Shown in pieces: positions 42,553 through 55,294 of a DNA stretch of 64,000 nucleotides. The first letter of the stretch is position 1. The number at the start of each line of letters is the position of its first letter. The notes under the pieces were generated by a model. The model worked only from the letters and a program-made list of their open reading frames with translations. It had not been told where the DNA came from and did not search any database. Made by a program: the position numbers and the translations under genes. The DNA is from Podospora pseudoanserina (lineage: Eukaryota; Ascomycota; Sordariomycetes; Sordariales; Podosporaceae), in the NCBI RefSeq assembly GCF_035222485.1, contig NC_085920.1:7550001-7614000 (forward strand), written 5' to 3'.

Positions 42553-43329
42553 GTGCTGACCTTTAGACTAGCCAAGCACTCGCAGATATCCCTAGATTTA
42601 TTTCTGCCTCACGGCTTGTTGGGAATGCATTAGGGTTTTGAGATGATGGTTCAGTGTTGACCCGAAGATGTTTGAAGTGACCGCCCTTCCCTTGCCTTTG
42701 CAAATACATATATGTCTGAGGTAGAGGGGTTAGTGGCTGTTATGTTTTGAGTTTTGGGGTTGTGATACTTGGTGATAATCGAGGACTCGTGGTCACGAGC
42801 CTGGCTGCCCACACTTGGAGGAGATGAAGTTGAAGCAACCCCAGTTCACACCCACACATGATCCAAGCCGTGACCACTTTCATGTTCAGGTAACCAACCA
42901 GACGGGAAGGAAATCAATGTATTCCCCTCATCTCCAACCAGCTAGCTGCCCTCCCCCCCCCCCTTACCAAGATGGTTGCAAGCCTGAGCTGTTTGAGCTG
43001 GCGAATGAGAGGTTGAGCCTTATCAGCTCGGGGAGCCCAGCCAACCAACCCCCCTCCCCTCTAGGATTTGGACCCTTCTTCGATTGTTTGGGAAAGCAAA
43101 GGAGGAGCTTGGTTTGCATATGTCAGAATTGTGGATAGGAAAAATCGGCCGGGGGGGGCAAGACATGTAGTTAGTGTGTGTCGGATCCCCCGTCGTTCGG
43201 GGTTTCTTTCTCACTTCTCCTCAAAGTGCCGGGGGATTTGGTTCCCCGTTGTTTTTGTTTGAGGTTTGATTATAGCTGATCGTGCACTCGCAGACGTCAA
43301 TATGTCAAAGAGAGCTGAGCCTGGCTGTC

Positions 43330-43435
<106 letters not shown>

Positions 43436-45626
43436 ATCCCACGCCATTATCATTCATCATCGAGGCACAGGGACCGGGAAGTGGGGATGCAACAGGGAGC
43501 CAGCCAGGGACATTTGGGGGTTGGGAGGGAGGGAGGGGGGGGGACAAGCCGCTGTAGATCCTTGGCGGTTGATAGGAGGTCAGCGAAGGGCGAATGGGAG
43601 GGGGCCGGTTTTGGGTGTCGCATCTCGCCGACGGCCCTGGCTTGGACTGGTGTGGAATTTGATATCAATCTTATCAAAGATCGATCATGTTGAACGACAA
43701 ACAAACAATCTTGGTTTTATTTTTTTTCTTGTTTTTTATTTTTTTGGGTTTTTTTTTTTGGAAAGGGGGGGGAAGGGGAGGGGTTGTTTTACCCCGTTGT
43801 ACGACTCGAAGGAAAGCGAAGATCTCGGCATTGTGTTTGAACGCAGGTCTCGGCATTGAGGGTTTGTGCTCCGCCCCGGTGGAAAGCGGGAAGGCCGGGA
43901 AAAGGAAGGCCGGGTGGTCCCGGTTTGCGGGGTGACGGCCGGGATGGATTGCCCGGTTGGTCGGGGCCAGCAGCACGTGTTGGGAAGAAAAAACGGTGGT
44001 TTTGTATTCGACCGGTCGAGAACACGTTATGGGCATGAGATGAAATGGGTTTAAGAGTTTGGCTGTTTCGCAGTACCGCCCTGTTTGGGGTGGTCAAATA
44101 CGGCAGCAGCCGGTGATAAAGGTTGTGGTGAGGTGGTGAGATGGTGAGATAGATAGATAGATGGGTGGGGGGCCAGCTCCGGAGGAGGAGCGAGAGACTC
44201 GAGACCCCAGGTGTGGAAATCGTTGGGTCGTTGGGGGCAATGGTTGGCTTCAGAGTGACAGTTCTCCAGCGTCCGTCTCTCTCCCCGCAATGTCATCACG
44301 ATATAAGGGCTGTCTTGTCGCATTCCTCAGTCCATGTCAAAACCACTTCTGCATCTGATGATGGCCCAAAAGGAAGAAAGACATGCAAGAGAAGCTTTGG
44401 AGCTCTTGGCCCACCCGCTAGGTCCCGTTTTAGGACGCTCGCCCGACCGAGGCACCGTTTATCTTGGCCGCCGCCTCCCCAAAGATAGGCGTTCCCCGCT
44501 TTCAACTTCTGGCACTACCGCACATCAGGAATGAGGCCAGACAGGATCAGGCCGTTCATCCGTCTTCGTAGGGGTCATTGCCACCCAATGACGGACGGCC
44601 TGTTACTTGATAGGAAAACTTAATTGTATTCCTAGAGTGCTCCCGGATCGGATGACTGTGTTCGTAGCGCCGCCGTCATCGCAAAAGTCTCAAGAGATGT
44701 GTGGTGGGTGGCAGAGATGGAAAAGATCTCGAAAAGAAAAAAAAGAAAAAAATTCCATAGCGGGTGGAGACGGCCGGCTTTTACACGGTGGATATCGCCG
44801 CCGTCACACAACTTCGCACCGCTTCGGAAGCCTCCTTGTTTTTCTTTCTTTTTTCCTCTCTTCTTTTCTCGCGCAACACCACAGGAGACACAGAAACCAG
44901 CCTCTTGGGGGCTGATACACTCCGAATCCAAAAGTGCTGGGCAATGGGAGTGGGGGAACAGCTACTGGAAAGATACGGTACCACCCACACCTGCGGGCGG
45001 AAGCTGCATGTTCGCATGGCATTGGCGCCGCCGTCACCAATCCTGCATCTCATCCCCACTACGCCAAGCCTATCGAGACATCATGTTCCATGTTTCCCAG
45101 GCAAGCTCGCCCCGGTGAGGGTGGCGGGACCTGAGCCGTGATGCGTAGCGAGAGAGATGGATGGATGGGCAACCCTCCAAGTTGCCCTAGTTTCCCCAGA
45201 GATAAGGGATTTTTTTTCTTCTGGGAAATACTTAGCGTGTACAGCCTGCACTCAGGGTCCCCGTTTTCCCAGAAAAATGATAAAAAGATGAATCGCCGCT
45301 CCCGATCCCTCGATGCCACCTCGTGCCTCCTCGAGCTCTTCTTTTGCAGCAGAAGCAGCACGAGAGCTTCGGCCCTGACGGTGATCCTCGACCTTGACGT
45401 CGCCAGCCACGGCCTCCCCCATCAGGCTGACCCTTAGGAAAAAGCTTGTTTCTCCCCTTCGGCCTCTTACTCATCAAGCCCAAAAAAGACTCCACCACAC
45501 AGGATAGGTTTTTTGAAGCTCCCGTCACTCCGCACCACCATCGTCGAGACCGTCAGCTGCTCGCCCCAAGCCGAATACCCTTATCCAACACCACACCCCG
45601 ACTCACCTGGTAGAGAATCGGACATC

Positions 45627-47598
45627 ATGGGTTGGAAAGACAACATCAACCAACGGGTTGCCGCCAGCTCGGTTGGCTACTGGTTTCAGTTGGAAGGATC
45701 TGGACATGTGAGCCATCTCCGATGAGAGGGAGCAAGAGAGCAAGAAAGACCCAGAGTTCTTACAAGCAATGTCAATAAACAGCCCAAGGAAAGAAAGGGG
45801 TCCCAGTTCCTCACCGAGTTCCGTGCCGGCCTTGCGACTTTCTTCGCCATGGCCTACATCATCGCCGTCAACGCCAACATCGTTGCCGACAGCGGCGGTA
45901 CTTGCGTCTGCTCCAACGGACCCAACAGTGCAGATCCCTACTGCAAGATCACCAACACCTCCTCACCTCTGTTCAACCTTGATTACCAGCTCTGCAAGAC
46001 CGAGATCAAGAAGGACTTGATCACTGCCACTGCTGCTACTTCTGCCATGGGAACCTTTTTCATGGGTCTGCTCGCCAACCTGTATGTTTCTTTTTTTCTT
46101 CTTTTTTTTTTCTTTTTTTTTATAAAAAAAAAACCCCAGCCAAAGATAAAGGGGGGTGATGTATGGAAGACTGACTGACTTCGTTCTTTGCGCAACCAAC
46201 AGGCCAGTCGGTATTGCTCCTGGTATGGGTTTGAACGCCTACTTTGCCTACACCGTCGTCGGTTTCAACGGCGAAAACAGTGTTCCCTTCCAAACCGCTC
46301 TCACGGCTATCTTCATTGAAGGATTCATCTTCTTCGCTCTCGCTCTCCTCGGCATGCGCCAATGGCTCGCTCGCGCCATCCCTCGCTGCATCAAGCTCGC
46401 CACCTCTGTCGGTATCGGTCTGTTCTTGACAATCATCGGTTTGACTTACGCTCAAGGTATCGGTCTCGTCCTGCCCGGACAGGCCGTGCCCATTCAGCTT
46501 GCCGGCTGTCTCGAGGCTGACATTGCGGACGGCAAATGCCCCGACAGCGTCAAGATGCGCAGCCCCATGATGTGGATCGGCATCTTCTGCGGCGGTGTCT
46601 TCACAGCTATGCTCATGCTCTACCGCGTCAAGGGCGCCATCATCGCCGGTATCATTCTCGTGTCCATCATCTCTTGGCCCCGTGGCACCCCCGTCACCTA
46701 CTTCCCCTACACCGAACTCGGCACCAACAACTTCAACTTCTTCAAGAAGGTTGTCGACTTTCACCCTATCCAGAACGTGCTGAACGTGGTCGACTTCAAC
46801 ATCTCGGGTGCGGACGGCGGTGCTTTTGGCCTCGCCCTCATCACGTTCTTGTACGTCGACATCCTGGACACCACGGGTACGTTGTATTCGATGGCTCGTT
46901 ACGCCAGCCTCGTCGACCCCGTCACCCAGGACTTTGAGGGCTCCACCATCGCTTACATGGTCGACTCGATCACCATTGTCATCGGCGCCATCTTGGGCAC
47001 CCCTCCCGTCACCGCCTTTGTCGAGTCCGGCGCCGGTATCGGAGAAGGCGGCAAGACCGGCCTCACGGCCATGTGGACAGGTCTCTGCTTCTTCATCTCC
47101 ATCTTCTTCGCCCCCATCTTTGCGTCCATCCCGCCCTGGGCCACCGGCTGCGTGCTCGTCCTCGTCGGGTCCATGATGGTGCAAGCCGTTGTGGACATCA
47201 ACTGGAAGTACATTGGTGACGCCGTGCCAGCCTTCATCTGCATCGCCATCATGCCCTTCACCTACTCCATCGCTGACGGTCTGATCGCGGGCATCTGCCT
47301 GTACATCCTGATCAACTCGCTTGTTTGGATCATCGCCAAGGCTTCCGGCGGCAGGATTGTGCCGCCCAACTTTGAGGAGAAGGAGCCCTGGAGCTGGAGC
47401 CAGACTGGGGGTGTCATCCCTCCCTGGATGAAGAGGTTGGCGAGCGGCAAGAAGGATTTCTGGAGAAAGGAGCACGAGATTCCCGGCAGCCCTGCTTCCA
47501 CCGAGGGGGTGACGGAGAAGATTGAGGGAAAGGATGCTGGGAGCGACAAGGGGGTGAATGCTGTTGCTGGCGAGGGCAAGCCTGAGAAGGTTGCGTAA
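45627..47598 (+). CDS. azgA: AzgA-type purine (hypoxanthine/adenine/guanine) permease
   Basis: Exons 45627-45707, 45783-46081 and 46203-47598 give 591 residues. Introns are 75 bp (GTGAGC...ACAG) and 121 bp (GTATGT...CTGAC...ACAG). The start MGWKDNINQRVAASSVGYWF, then EGSGH|PKERKGSQFLTEFR, is typical of fungal AzgA. Family motifs follow: AGLATFFAMAYIIAVNANI, PVGIAPGMGLNAYFAY and GTPPVTAFVESGAGIGEGGK. About a dozen hydrophobic segments are visible up to residue ~520, followed by a charged cytoplasmic tail rich in Lys/Glu. In Aspergillus nidulans AzgA is the plasma-membrane proton symporter for adenine, guanine and hypoxanthine. The length matches that family. Intron 2 carries a T-run followed by an A-run. 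A 451-codon frame on the opposite strand (46120-47475) is a codon-bias shadow. Confidence 0.95.
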
Positions 47599-48917
47599 AC
47601 CCGGTTTGCTGCGGGAGGGAGGGCGTTGGATTTTTTAATTTGCTGTTGAATCATCATGAGAGTGTTTGGAATACGGTGGGTTATATATATATATATATAT
47701 ACATATTGGTTTTAATGGATGGGTGGGTGGGTGGGTTACCATGTCGACATGAGTGAGGAAAGGGTTGAGCTTGATACCCCTGATGCAATGAGAAAAAGTT
47801 TGGAATGATGAAGCATTGGAAATATGCTGTCCAGCTGTTGTTCATCAGATGAACATGTGTGTTGAGCTGTTTGCTGTTTGCTGTTTGGCGTCCGTCCGTG
47901 CGTTTCCATGACAGCCAGGAAACGCGGTGGTTTGTCTGTCCAGCTAGTTAAAAAATATACCACCTGACTTTATAAAAGTTTGCTTGCCTTTCCTCGACAC
48001 CCGACGCCGGCGCTTGATGGAGCCTCTTTCCCGGCGTGTATGGCGATGGCGATCCAAAAGCAAAATTGATGATCTGGCTCTTGGATGTCGATGGAAGTGG
48101 TGAAGCCTCGAATGGGGAAAATGGTTTGCTTTTTTTTGTTTTTTTTTTTTTTTTTCTGTAAAAGATCGTCGTCGTCCAGTTGGGCAATTGAGAGTGAGTT
48201 GAGTGATGGGAAACCTCCCGGCCAACCACGACTTCCTCACGTGCTCTGTCTGTACTTTTGCCCTTAATAAACCCAGACCGCTTGACTCGAGATTTTCTGC
48301 TTTGGTGTCAAGGGGAGATATAAATCATTTCCTCCCCGCATCTTCGAAATACTCCCCTCCCCGGGGTAAACAAGCAGGAACAGTACCACATCTTTTTTTT
48401 TTTAAAAAAAAAAAAAAATTAAAAAAATGAATGCTGCTCTTCATAGGAAGAGGTCTACCTGTAGCAAGTTCCGCAGCAGGGGGTTTTGTTTGTGTGTGAA
48501 GGAGTTGGAGACTTAGCAATGGGGTTTGATCCCACACAACAAATCACTGCACGTACATCATGATGATATCGTTGCCACCAAAACGCCAAGTACTAGCCAG
48601 TAGAGCATATTCTCATAAACCCCTACCAAAAAAGAAATCTATGTAAACGTGCAAATGAGTATACGCCCCTATCCTGCCTGTTTCCATCTCAGTCCCGCCG
48701 TTGCCGCGGCCGCGCGCTCTATTGTTCTCTGTGAAGGGGGGTATCAAATGATGTGAAACACAAAAAAAAAAAAAAAAAAAACAGAAAATCCTTTTTTTCC
48801 GTTTGTGCCCTTTTTTTTTTTGGTGTTACCGGCGATGTGCAAAGTGATGATGATGCATAGCAGTGTCCAGAACCAACAAATGAAATAAGCCAAAAGCTAT
48901 GCGGTGGAAAAGGATGT
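47599..48917. other. Convergent intergenic region with homopolymer tracts
   Basis: It holds a (TA)n tract (47682-47702), a T-run (48129-48157), a T12/A15 palindromic block (48392-48418) and an A-run (48763-48781). No gene is seen. Confidence 0.6.
48392..48418. terminator. T-run/A-run palindrome between convergent genes
   Basis: Twelve T directly followed by fifteen A, flanked by a short AT-rich extension. It is a perfect inverted repeat placed between the 3' ends of the permease gene (+) and the 48918 gene (-). A role in termination or 3'-end formation is a guess from position, and it may simply be a homopolymer artefact. Confidence 0.2.
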
Positions 48918-50759
48918 TTAAACAGATAGAGCGCCTGGTGAAGAATGCGAGTTGTTCCGTCTCGCCTCGTCGGCACGCATAGCCTTTTCTAGCTCGGCGG
49001 CTTGACGCTCGGCATCGGCACCTGTCATGGGTCGACCGAGTGTCAGGTAACCGCCGTCCTCGCCCTCCAGCGACATTGGTGTGACGGGTCCGGGACTGCC
49101 GAGCGGTGCCAGACGGGGGGATTTCGGCTTCGTCTTCAACTGACTGGCACCGAAGAACCCATCAGGCCCTCCGATGGCTGCTGGAAGAGCAGCACTGTTA
49201 GCTACCACTGACCTCGCAGCCATCGTGGCCTGCGCAACCATGTCACGCTGGTATTGTTGGATACGGCGTTTGACTTCAGAGCCGGATCGGGCATGCCCTT
49301 GTTCCCGACGCAGCTTTTGCCCCTGAGACTCGTGGCCAGCCGAGGAAGCGGGCTTTGCCGGTGTCGAGGGCCGCTGCTGCTGGGAACTCTTGCCGTGGCG
49401 TCTCTCCCAGTTCGTGGGGTAGTATTTTCCAAGAGGTAACGCAATGCCAGCGTGGTGGCCCATTGGGATATACGACGTTGCGGGGGTGTGAGCAGTGAGC
49501 GCAGTTGTTTTCGAGCGCTCAGAAAAGGGGAAGTGATCGGTTTCGTTTCTGGTCGAGGTGCTCATGCTCATGGACAAGGGGCTCGCCGCCCGATTGGTCG
49601 TGGACTCGGCAGCCTTTTGCCAGGAGTATTGTCTGGCCATGTCGGCGTCGTTGTGGAATGGATGGGGAATAGTGACCCGGGATTGGGGATCTTCGTGGAG
49701 AGGGAAGTATCCTCTGTATTGAATGAGCGTTCAAGTCGGCACACGATTGGCCCGGTGGTGGCCAGATTGACTTGGAGTTCAGGGGATCTGCTTACCCAGG
49801 GATATCACCTCGTCCTGACAAGGGGGCCGGCGGAAGCGAAGCGTCCACACCCGTAACAGTATCGTGTCTGCGAAATGATGGTATCTCGATGGCAATTGGC
49901 CTGCTTTTGCTGCTCGAACTTCCTTGGGGTGTGTCGACTGATGGACCTGCCACATCGGCGGAGAAACGGGCCTCGGAGTTGATATCTATACAGGCAAGTA
50001 ATCAGCATGATGCAAGTGATCTCGTGGCTGGTGAGTGAGAAAGCTTGACTGGAATGCTATGTATGACGCAGTGGGGGCATGGAACAACCATTGCAACATC
50101 AACGGGGTTTCAATGGAGACGGCTCGGGAGCCGCCGAAGCTGGCCGCTCCGGCTTTAAGCCTGTAGTGGGACGCCTGGTCCGCTGCAGAAAGTCTATTGT
50201 CCCCCAACAAGACGGCCAAAGAACCAGGAGGGGTTAAGCGTTGACGCAACCGCTTCAGCACTGATGCAACCGACGCATGTCTCACTGGAGAGTAGCGTTT
50301 GACGGCACCCACGCCGCTGTGAATGCAAGCCACGCCATCCGAAGCCGCCCAGTCAGAGATGTTGACTCTGCACCCCGGATTTGCTCGGCATTCCACCATC
50401 ATGGATCGAGGGGAAATTGGGAATTCGACCCCAGGAGAGGGTATGGGCTGTGTCGGGGTTGAATAGCTGCTGGCCGTTTACTTGTCGGCTGAGAAATGTC
50501 GAGGTAGTCAATGGAGGACAATGCGAGCTAAGGTATACGTACCGGCAGTCTGGTCAAGGGAAGCCGTGAAGTTGGATGTAACACTTCGAGTTGGCGGGTT
50601 CTCGGTAGCTGGCGAGAAGGCAAACTGATCTTCGGAGCTCGATGATGCGCGAGAGCAATGGGATGCTTCCGACGAGTCTGAGTAGGTTCGTCGATGCATG
50701 GCCTGCCGCCTCAGCTGTAGAGGCAGCCTCCACGACCGGTCTGTCACAGATCGCTTCAT
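48918..50759 (-). CDS. Conserved fungal protein of unknown function
   Basis: Favoured exons 50759-50543, 49985-49796 and 49713-48918 give 400 residues. The last joint is strong (82-bp intron, GTAAGC...ACAG), giving GRGDIPG|GYFPLHEDPQS followed by RVTIPHPFHNDADMARQ. The first uses GTACGT and a CTGAT...TATAG acceptor with matching phase 1, but spans 557 bp, unusually long here. The N-terminus (MKRSVTDRSW...) is Ser-rich. The conserved core seems to be GYFPLHEDPQSR through MGHHAGIALPLGKYYPTNWE and KRRIQQYQRDMVAQATMAA. The C-terminus is Pro/Ser/Glu-rich. No enzymatic motif or membrane segment is seen, and I do not know the family name. Inside the long intron an open frame reads protein-like sequence (see findings), so an extra exon may exist. 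A shorter model starting at the ATG at 49640 would give 240 residues. Confidence 0.65.
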
Positions 50760-53700
50760 GGCGATGGATGTTGAGAGTGAGCCTTGCTGGAGATTGGTGT
50801 CGTCGATCGTTCGAGATAGAGGGTCAAGTTTGAACTATTTGAGGGGCTGTGTGATGATAACACCCGGAGACAGTTTGTTAGCAAGAGAGATTCTGACTTT
50901 CTGTTGCCACACACGTTCGTCCGACGTCAAAGATCAGATAAGAAATCGAAGATATCTCTGATGCAAGACGTGTAGGTGTGGAGAGAGCCCTGCCCTATGG
51001 GTGAAACGTCCAGGGTTGCGGAGCGTCTCCTGCCTCAGAACCTCCACTGACAGGAAGGTTCGACCGGTCCCGTCCACACGCTCAGCATCTCGAAATGTTC
51101 CACAGGGTCCAAACTTTCTCCTTGCAGTCCGCATGACAGGTTGGATGACGCCCGTCACCCACGGTTCGGTCATACAGATGTCCCGCCACTCGCCTGTGTA
51201 AGTCAAACCAAACCCACATACCGGTGTCCAGTGAGCTAATCAATGTGCGCTGCTGGCAGGTTCTCCGTGGATACACAACCCGAGCATACATGTGCGTCAG
51301 AAGTTCGAGAAAACAATGGTCAGAGTGGGTGGTCAATATCGGGTCGGTCGCAGTCGGTGACGTTCGGGCTTGCGGTCGGTAAAGGAGGTGGGTTGCCGAA
51401 GAGGAGGTGGATTCGACGACGGCAACGGTTCGAGGATGATTACAAGCAAGTGAACAGTCTGGAAACTGCCTTGTTGTGATGTCGACCTAACCGTCTGGGT
51501 TCAAGGTCATGTGTGTGTCAAGCTGGCCTGCTGACAACCCTCTAAACAAACACCCCTCGCCTCGGGTCGACGACACCAAACTGAGAAGCGCAGCGAAGAG
51601 AAAGAAGTGCCAGGGAGCCGCATGGAATTTATGGTGGGGGGAGGTGAAGCTTCGACCTGGTGTATCCCGCTGATACTGGCGGTTCGCTTAGACGGACGAG
51701 GGACGGTTGAAGTTGCATGGCAGGGAAAGGGAAAATGTGGGACGACGCGAAACCGCAACCCAAGAAAGTTGAAGCCGCCTGGGAACACGGCTGTATTCAT
51801 ATCTCTTTCCAAGAAGCCCAAAGCTGCCGGTGGTTGGGGAAGTCGGATATGCTCCATACCTATCAACAAGGGCAAGGTTCCTGCATCCTCACTGAGAGTC
51901 CACTCCCTCCGCCCCTCCTCCCTCCTCCCCCTCACTCACCTTCTTTTTTCACGCCGGTCCCTGATACCCTGACAACCTGTTTTTGACGGTTGTACTGTTA
52001 CTTTCTTTTATGAGATCCCTGTCACTGAACCCTGATGACCCGCCACACGCTCAGGGAGCCAGGGTCCGTCCGGGCCGCCTCATGTGTGTGTGGGACACCT
52101 GGGTTGCGGTGATGGGGCTATATCGCAGTTATAACGTCACGCCCACCATCGCCTGTACGTGGAGCAAAAGACAGGGTGCAAGAACACAATCCTACGTCTT
52201 ATATCGACGCAGGAAGTCCATGTATCCGATCACCTACATCGGGCCTCTCACATCACGCCGAAATACGATGCTGTAGTCCTGAGCGGCGCATTTTCAGAGA
52301 CACAAGAACGCAAGACCGGCCTGGTATATGTACATACAAGGATGGATATCTCGCAGAATCCCATGGCCATAACCCCACAGCACGCTAACGCAGTCCAAAA
52401 CGGAACGAATGTTCCTTCTGTCGCCTCTTTCTTTTTTCTTGTTGTTCGTGTCCAGGTGGAGATGGCTGACGATCCTCCCCAGAGCGGATGTGGCGCTTCT
52501 TCATTGATAATGCCATCAGGCTATCAGCGCATATCCAAGCCATTTTCATGAGAATTTGCCTGCACTACAGATGCGTTCCGACCTTACTATCTATGCCAGT
52601 TCACCAATTCCAGACCGTGAAGACACGCAATGTGACTCCCTTGCCCTTAGGGGAAGAGGGCTGACGACAGCTTGATCGCTGCGAACATTGTGAAGGAGGG
52701 GTGGGGTACGCAACTTCAACAAAGACGTGCAGCCATGCCATCCAACGTTTGGCTGGGAACGAATACTGCTACATTCCCTATCGTGGCCGGCTGCATATGC
52801 CGTATAATATCGCTCATAGCGACCAAAGAAGGGTCTGTCAAGCAAGCGTTGAGATAGCGGCTTTTAGGCGCGAATGCGCTTGGTGGGAACAGTCTGATAC
52901 GTGTGGACAGCCGCATCCATCGCCAAGTGGTAAATGCCCGGCGCCTGGTCGAGTGTCTGCCAAGCGGTAAGGCTCCGTGGGCTCCTCTCTTTGATGCAAG
53001 GCCCATGGGTAATCGGCATTGCTAGTCCGGAAGCAGAAGGGAAGCCCGTTCCTTGGGAATATGGAATGCGAGCTTCCATGCGAGTCTTCCTATCCAGTTG
53101 TTGTACATGGGACCGACAACTTCACAGGAGTAGCTAGTCTCGCAAACCTGGACCCGGCGCAGTGGTTGGCCATGGTGAACGTCTCAACACCACGGTCAGG
53201 ACCAAACCTCGCCGGTTGATGGGCGCCGCTTCCGAATGCGAGGCCCGGCACCGGGGAGACATCACACGCGGGGGTTCCAGCCGGGTATCCTGGAAGTGAT
53301 CTGGTCATAATGGTTCGATCCGAGCGGGTTGGTTATCTCTGTCTAGCAACCCAACGGGCGGTGCATTGCCGATCTCTCGTGGATCCTCTACATTTCTTCC
53401 ACCTTTATTTTTTTTTTCTCTCCGTTTGAGCGTTCACATATGTCTTGCTCGCTGGTTCGGAAAGGACCCGCGCCGCTGGCGACCCTACCGTCGAGGGCTT
53501 AGCCGCCGGACGGTTGCCCGCTTCTGTTGTTGATCCATCTCCTGGTGCGTTACACGGTATCCCGTTGACGGCAAGCTGCCTGGGCGGTCTTTCTTTTTTT
53601 TTTGTTTTTTTTTTTGTTTTTTGTCGGTATGTATGGGTACTTTTTCTTGCCAGGAAAGGTTCCCAAGTCGGAGTTGCGGAGCGTGTCCCCGCTCTCCGAC

Positions 53701-54771
53701 TCGCAAGAAAAGTTGCCTGGCTGACAGCGGTTGTGGTGAACGTTTTCCCTGTGGAAATAATAGTGACTGAGACTAACTGCCAGGGTATTCCAAGACAGAG
53801 GTCTCAGTCCTCTCAACACAGCAACATTTTCCGAGCAGATTCAGTTAAACACCTCTCGAATGTCTGGCGATGAAACTTTTTTGGCAGTATCAGTGACGTC
53901 ACCATCGATTGGGGAGGAATTATTTATATCTCCGTTCTGCCCCCTGCCTGGTGGTCGGCCAGGTGCCGAGCGATAAGCGAGGATCGTGAGATCCGGACGG
54001 CAGCGAGCCAACCCTGCGCATCAAAGAAGTCAGCGACCTTCATGGTCATGGTCGGTACGAGGAGATGGCATCGGCATGAAAAACTCCACGGAGTTTTCAT
54101 CCTGTCAGAGTTGGTTTCGTCTGTTGGCCCCCGAGATGAGGGCTAGCGCGGTGGGAAGGAGATCGACAAATGTATCTCGTCATACATCTATCTACCTACC
54201 TCCCAGGGACAGGTTGAGGGAGATCACAAGATGACATGGAACGAAACCTCTCCGATCTTGTCACCCCAATAGACGCGTGGACCGGGAGCATCTCGGGGGC
54301 TGGCCGTTTGTTTGCATGGCGCGAAGCTACACCGTTGCGTGGCCTGGTAAGTTTGTTACCGCTGTGTAAGTAGACTACAACCCAAACTTCACTGTCTTCC
54401 TCCAACCACCAGATAGAAACATCATTATTACCGTTGCCCAGACTGGAAAACCTGGAAAAATTACATTATTAAAAATATTCAATACGGTATCGGGTGGTCG
54501 CGTTCCAACCAAGAGGGGTATCGTATCGTTTTACCCAGAAACCATCATTACCATCCATCCCTACCCCTGATCCATCACGCCCTCGCATACCAATTCCGTC
54601 AAAAGGCTGCGCGCTTACCACGATGTGAACACCCAGACAGGACAATTCACCATGATCCCTCTTCCAACATGTGGTCCACAAAGCCAACATTGGCCCCTCG
54701 ATGACTCGGCGCTCCTTTCCAACTTGCCGAAATCACCTCCAAACACCCTTCTCCCTATCCAACCATGCCTC
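50760..54771. other. 4.0-kb intergenic region, no gene seen
   Basis: Many short frames on both strands but none with a domain, signal peptide or consistent splice pattern. Base composition is ordinary, without the strong AT bias of RIP-mutated transposons. A T-rich stretch lies at 53589-53625. Confidence 0.55.
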
Positions 54772-55294
54772 CTAAACCTTGGCCCGGCTGGTAAACCTGC
54801 TCCTCCTCTCCTTGTGCATCCACCAGTAGGTCAGGTTGGCGATGAAGCTGACGAGCCAGAGGATGGCGTTGGCAAGGACGACCCAGACGGCGCTCCGCAT
54901 GCGCACAATGTCGTGGTTGCCCTCTGGGTTCTCATTGATGTACATTTTGCCAAAGATGCCAAAGAGGACGATCCAGAGGATGAAGAGCACGAGGTTCCAG
55001 ACCCAGATGGCGGCGAAGCGGAGGATGTAGGGGATGCAGTAGAGGAGGGCTGTCAGGGCGGAGAGGCCGCCTACTACTTCTGCGTAGATCTGGTATGTAC
55101 TGTCAGGTTGCGAGTGGATGGGGCGGAAAAAGGGAAGATATGCATACCCATTTGGAATCACCGCTCACGTTCGCCTTACGGGCGCGGTCCAGTTCGACGC
55201 CATAGAGAGCGCAGACGGCAATGGCGAGGACAAACTGGCAGAAGTGGAGGATTGTGAAGAGCATATAGCTCAGCGTGAAATTCCCAATCGCCAT
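54772..55294 (-). CDS. Small MARVEL-like four-helix membrane protein
   Basis: Exons 55294-55148 and 55089-54772 give 154 residues, with a 58-bp intron (GTATGC...CTGAC...CCAG). The joint reads SGDSKW|IYAEVVGGLSAL. Four hydrophobic segments are visible: about residues 8-31 (YMLFTILHFCQFVLAIAVCA), 52-71 (VVGGLSALTALLYCIPYIL), 76-96 (AAIWVWNLVLFILWIVLFG) and 117-140 (AVWVVLANAILWLVSFIANL). Their spacing and length fit fungal MARVEL-domain proteins, which sit in the plasma membrane or secretory pathway. The C-terminus is short and basic (KERRSRFTSRAK). An alternative acceptor seven bases upstream, at CTGACAG, would break the frame, so the CCAG site was chosen. Confidence 0.8.

Noticed and set aside
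46120-47475. 451-codon open frame antisense to the AzgA gene
   Set aside because: It is rich in Asp/His/Gly/Val without any domain and exactly mirrors a GC-biased coding strand. The + frame is a clear permease.
48480-48540. tRNA-like GGGGTTTGATCCCA near 48515
   Set aside because: No complete cloverleaf could be drawn. D-arm and acceptor stem are missing.
50760-54771. Possible RIP-mutated transposon in the large gap
   Set aside because: Base composition is ordinary, TA dinucleotides are not enriched by eye, and there are no terminal repeats or transposase-like frames.
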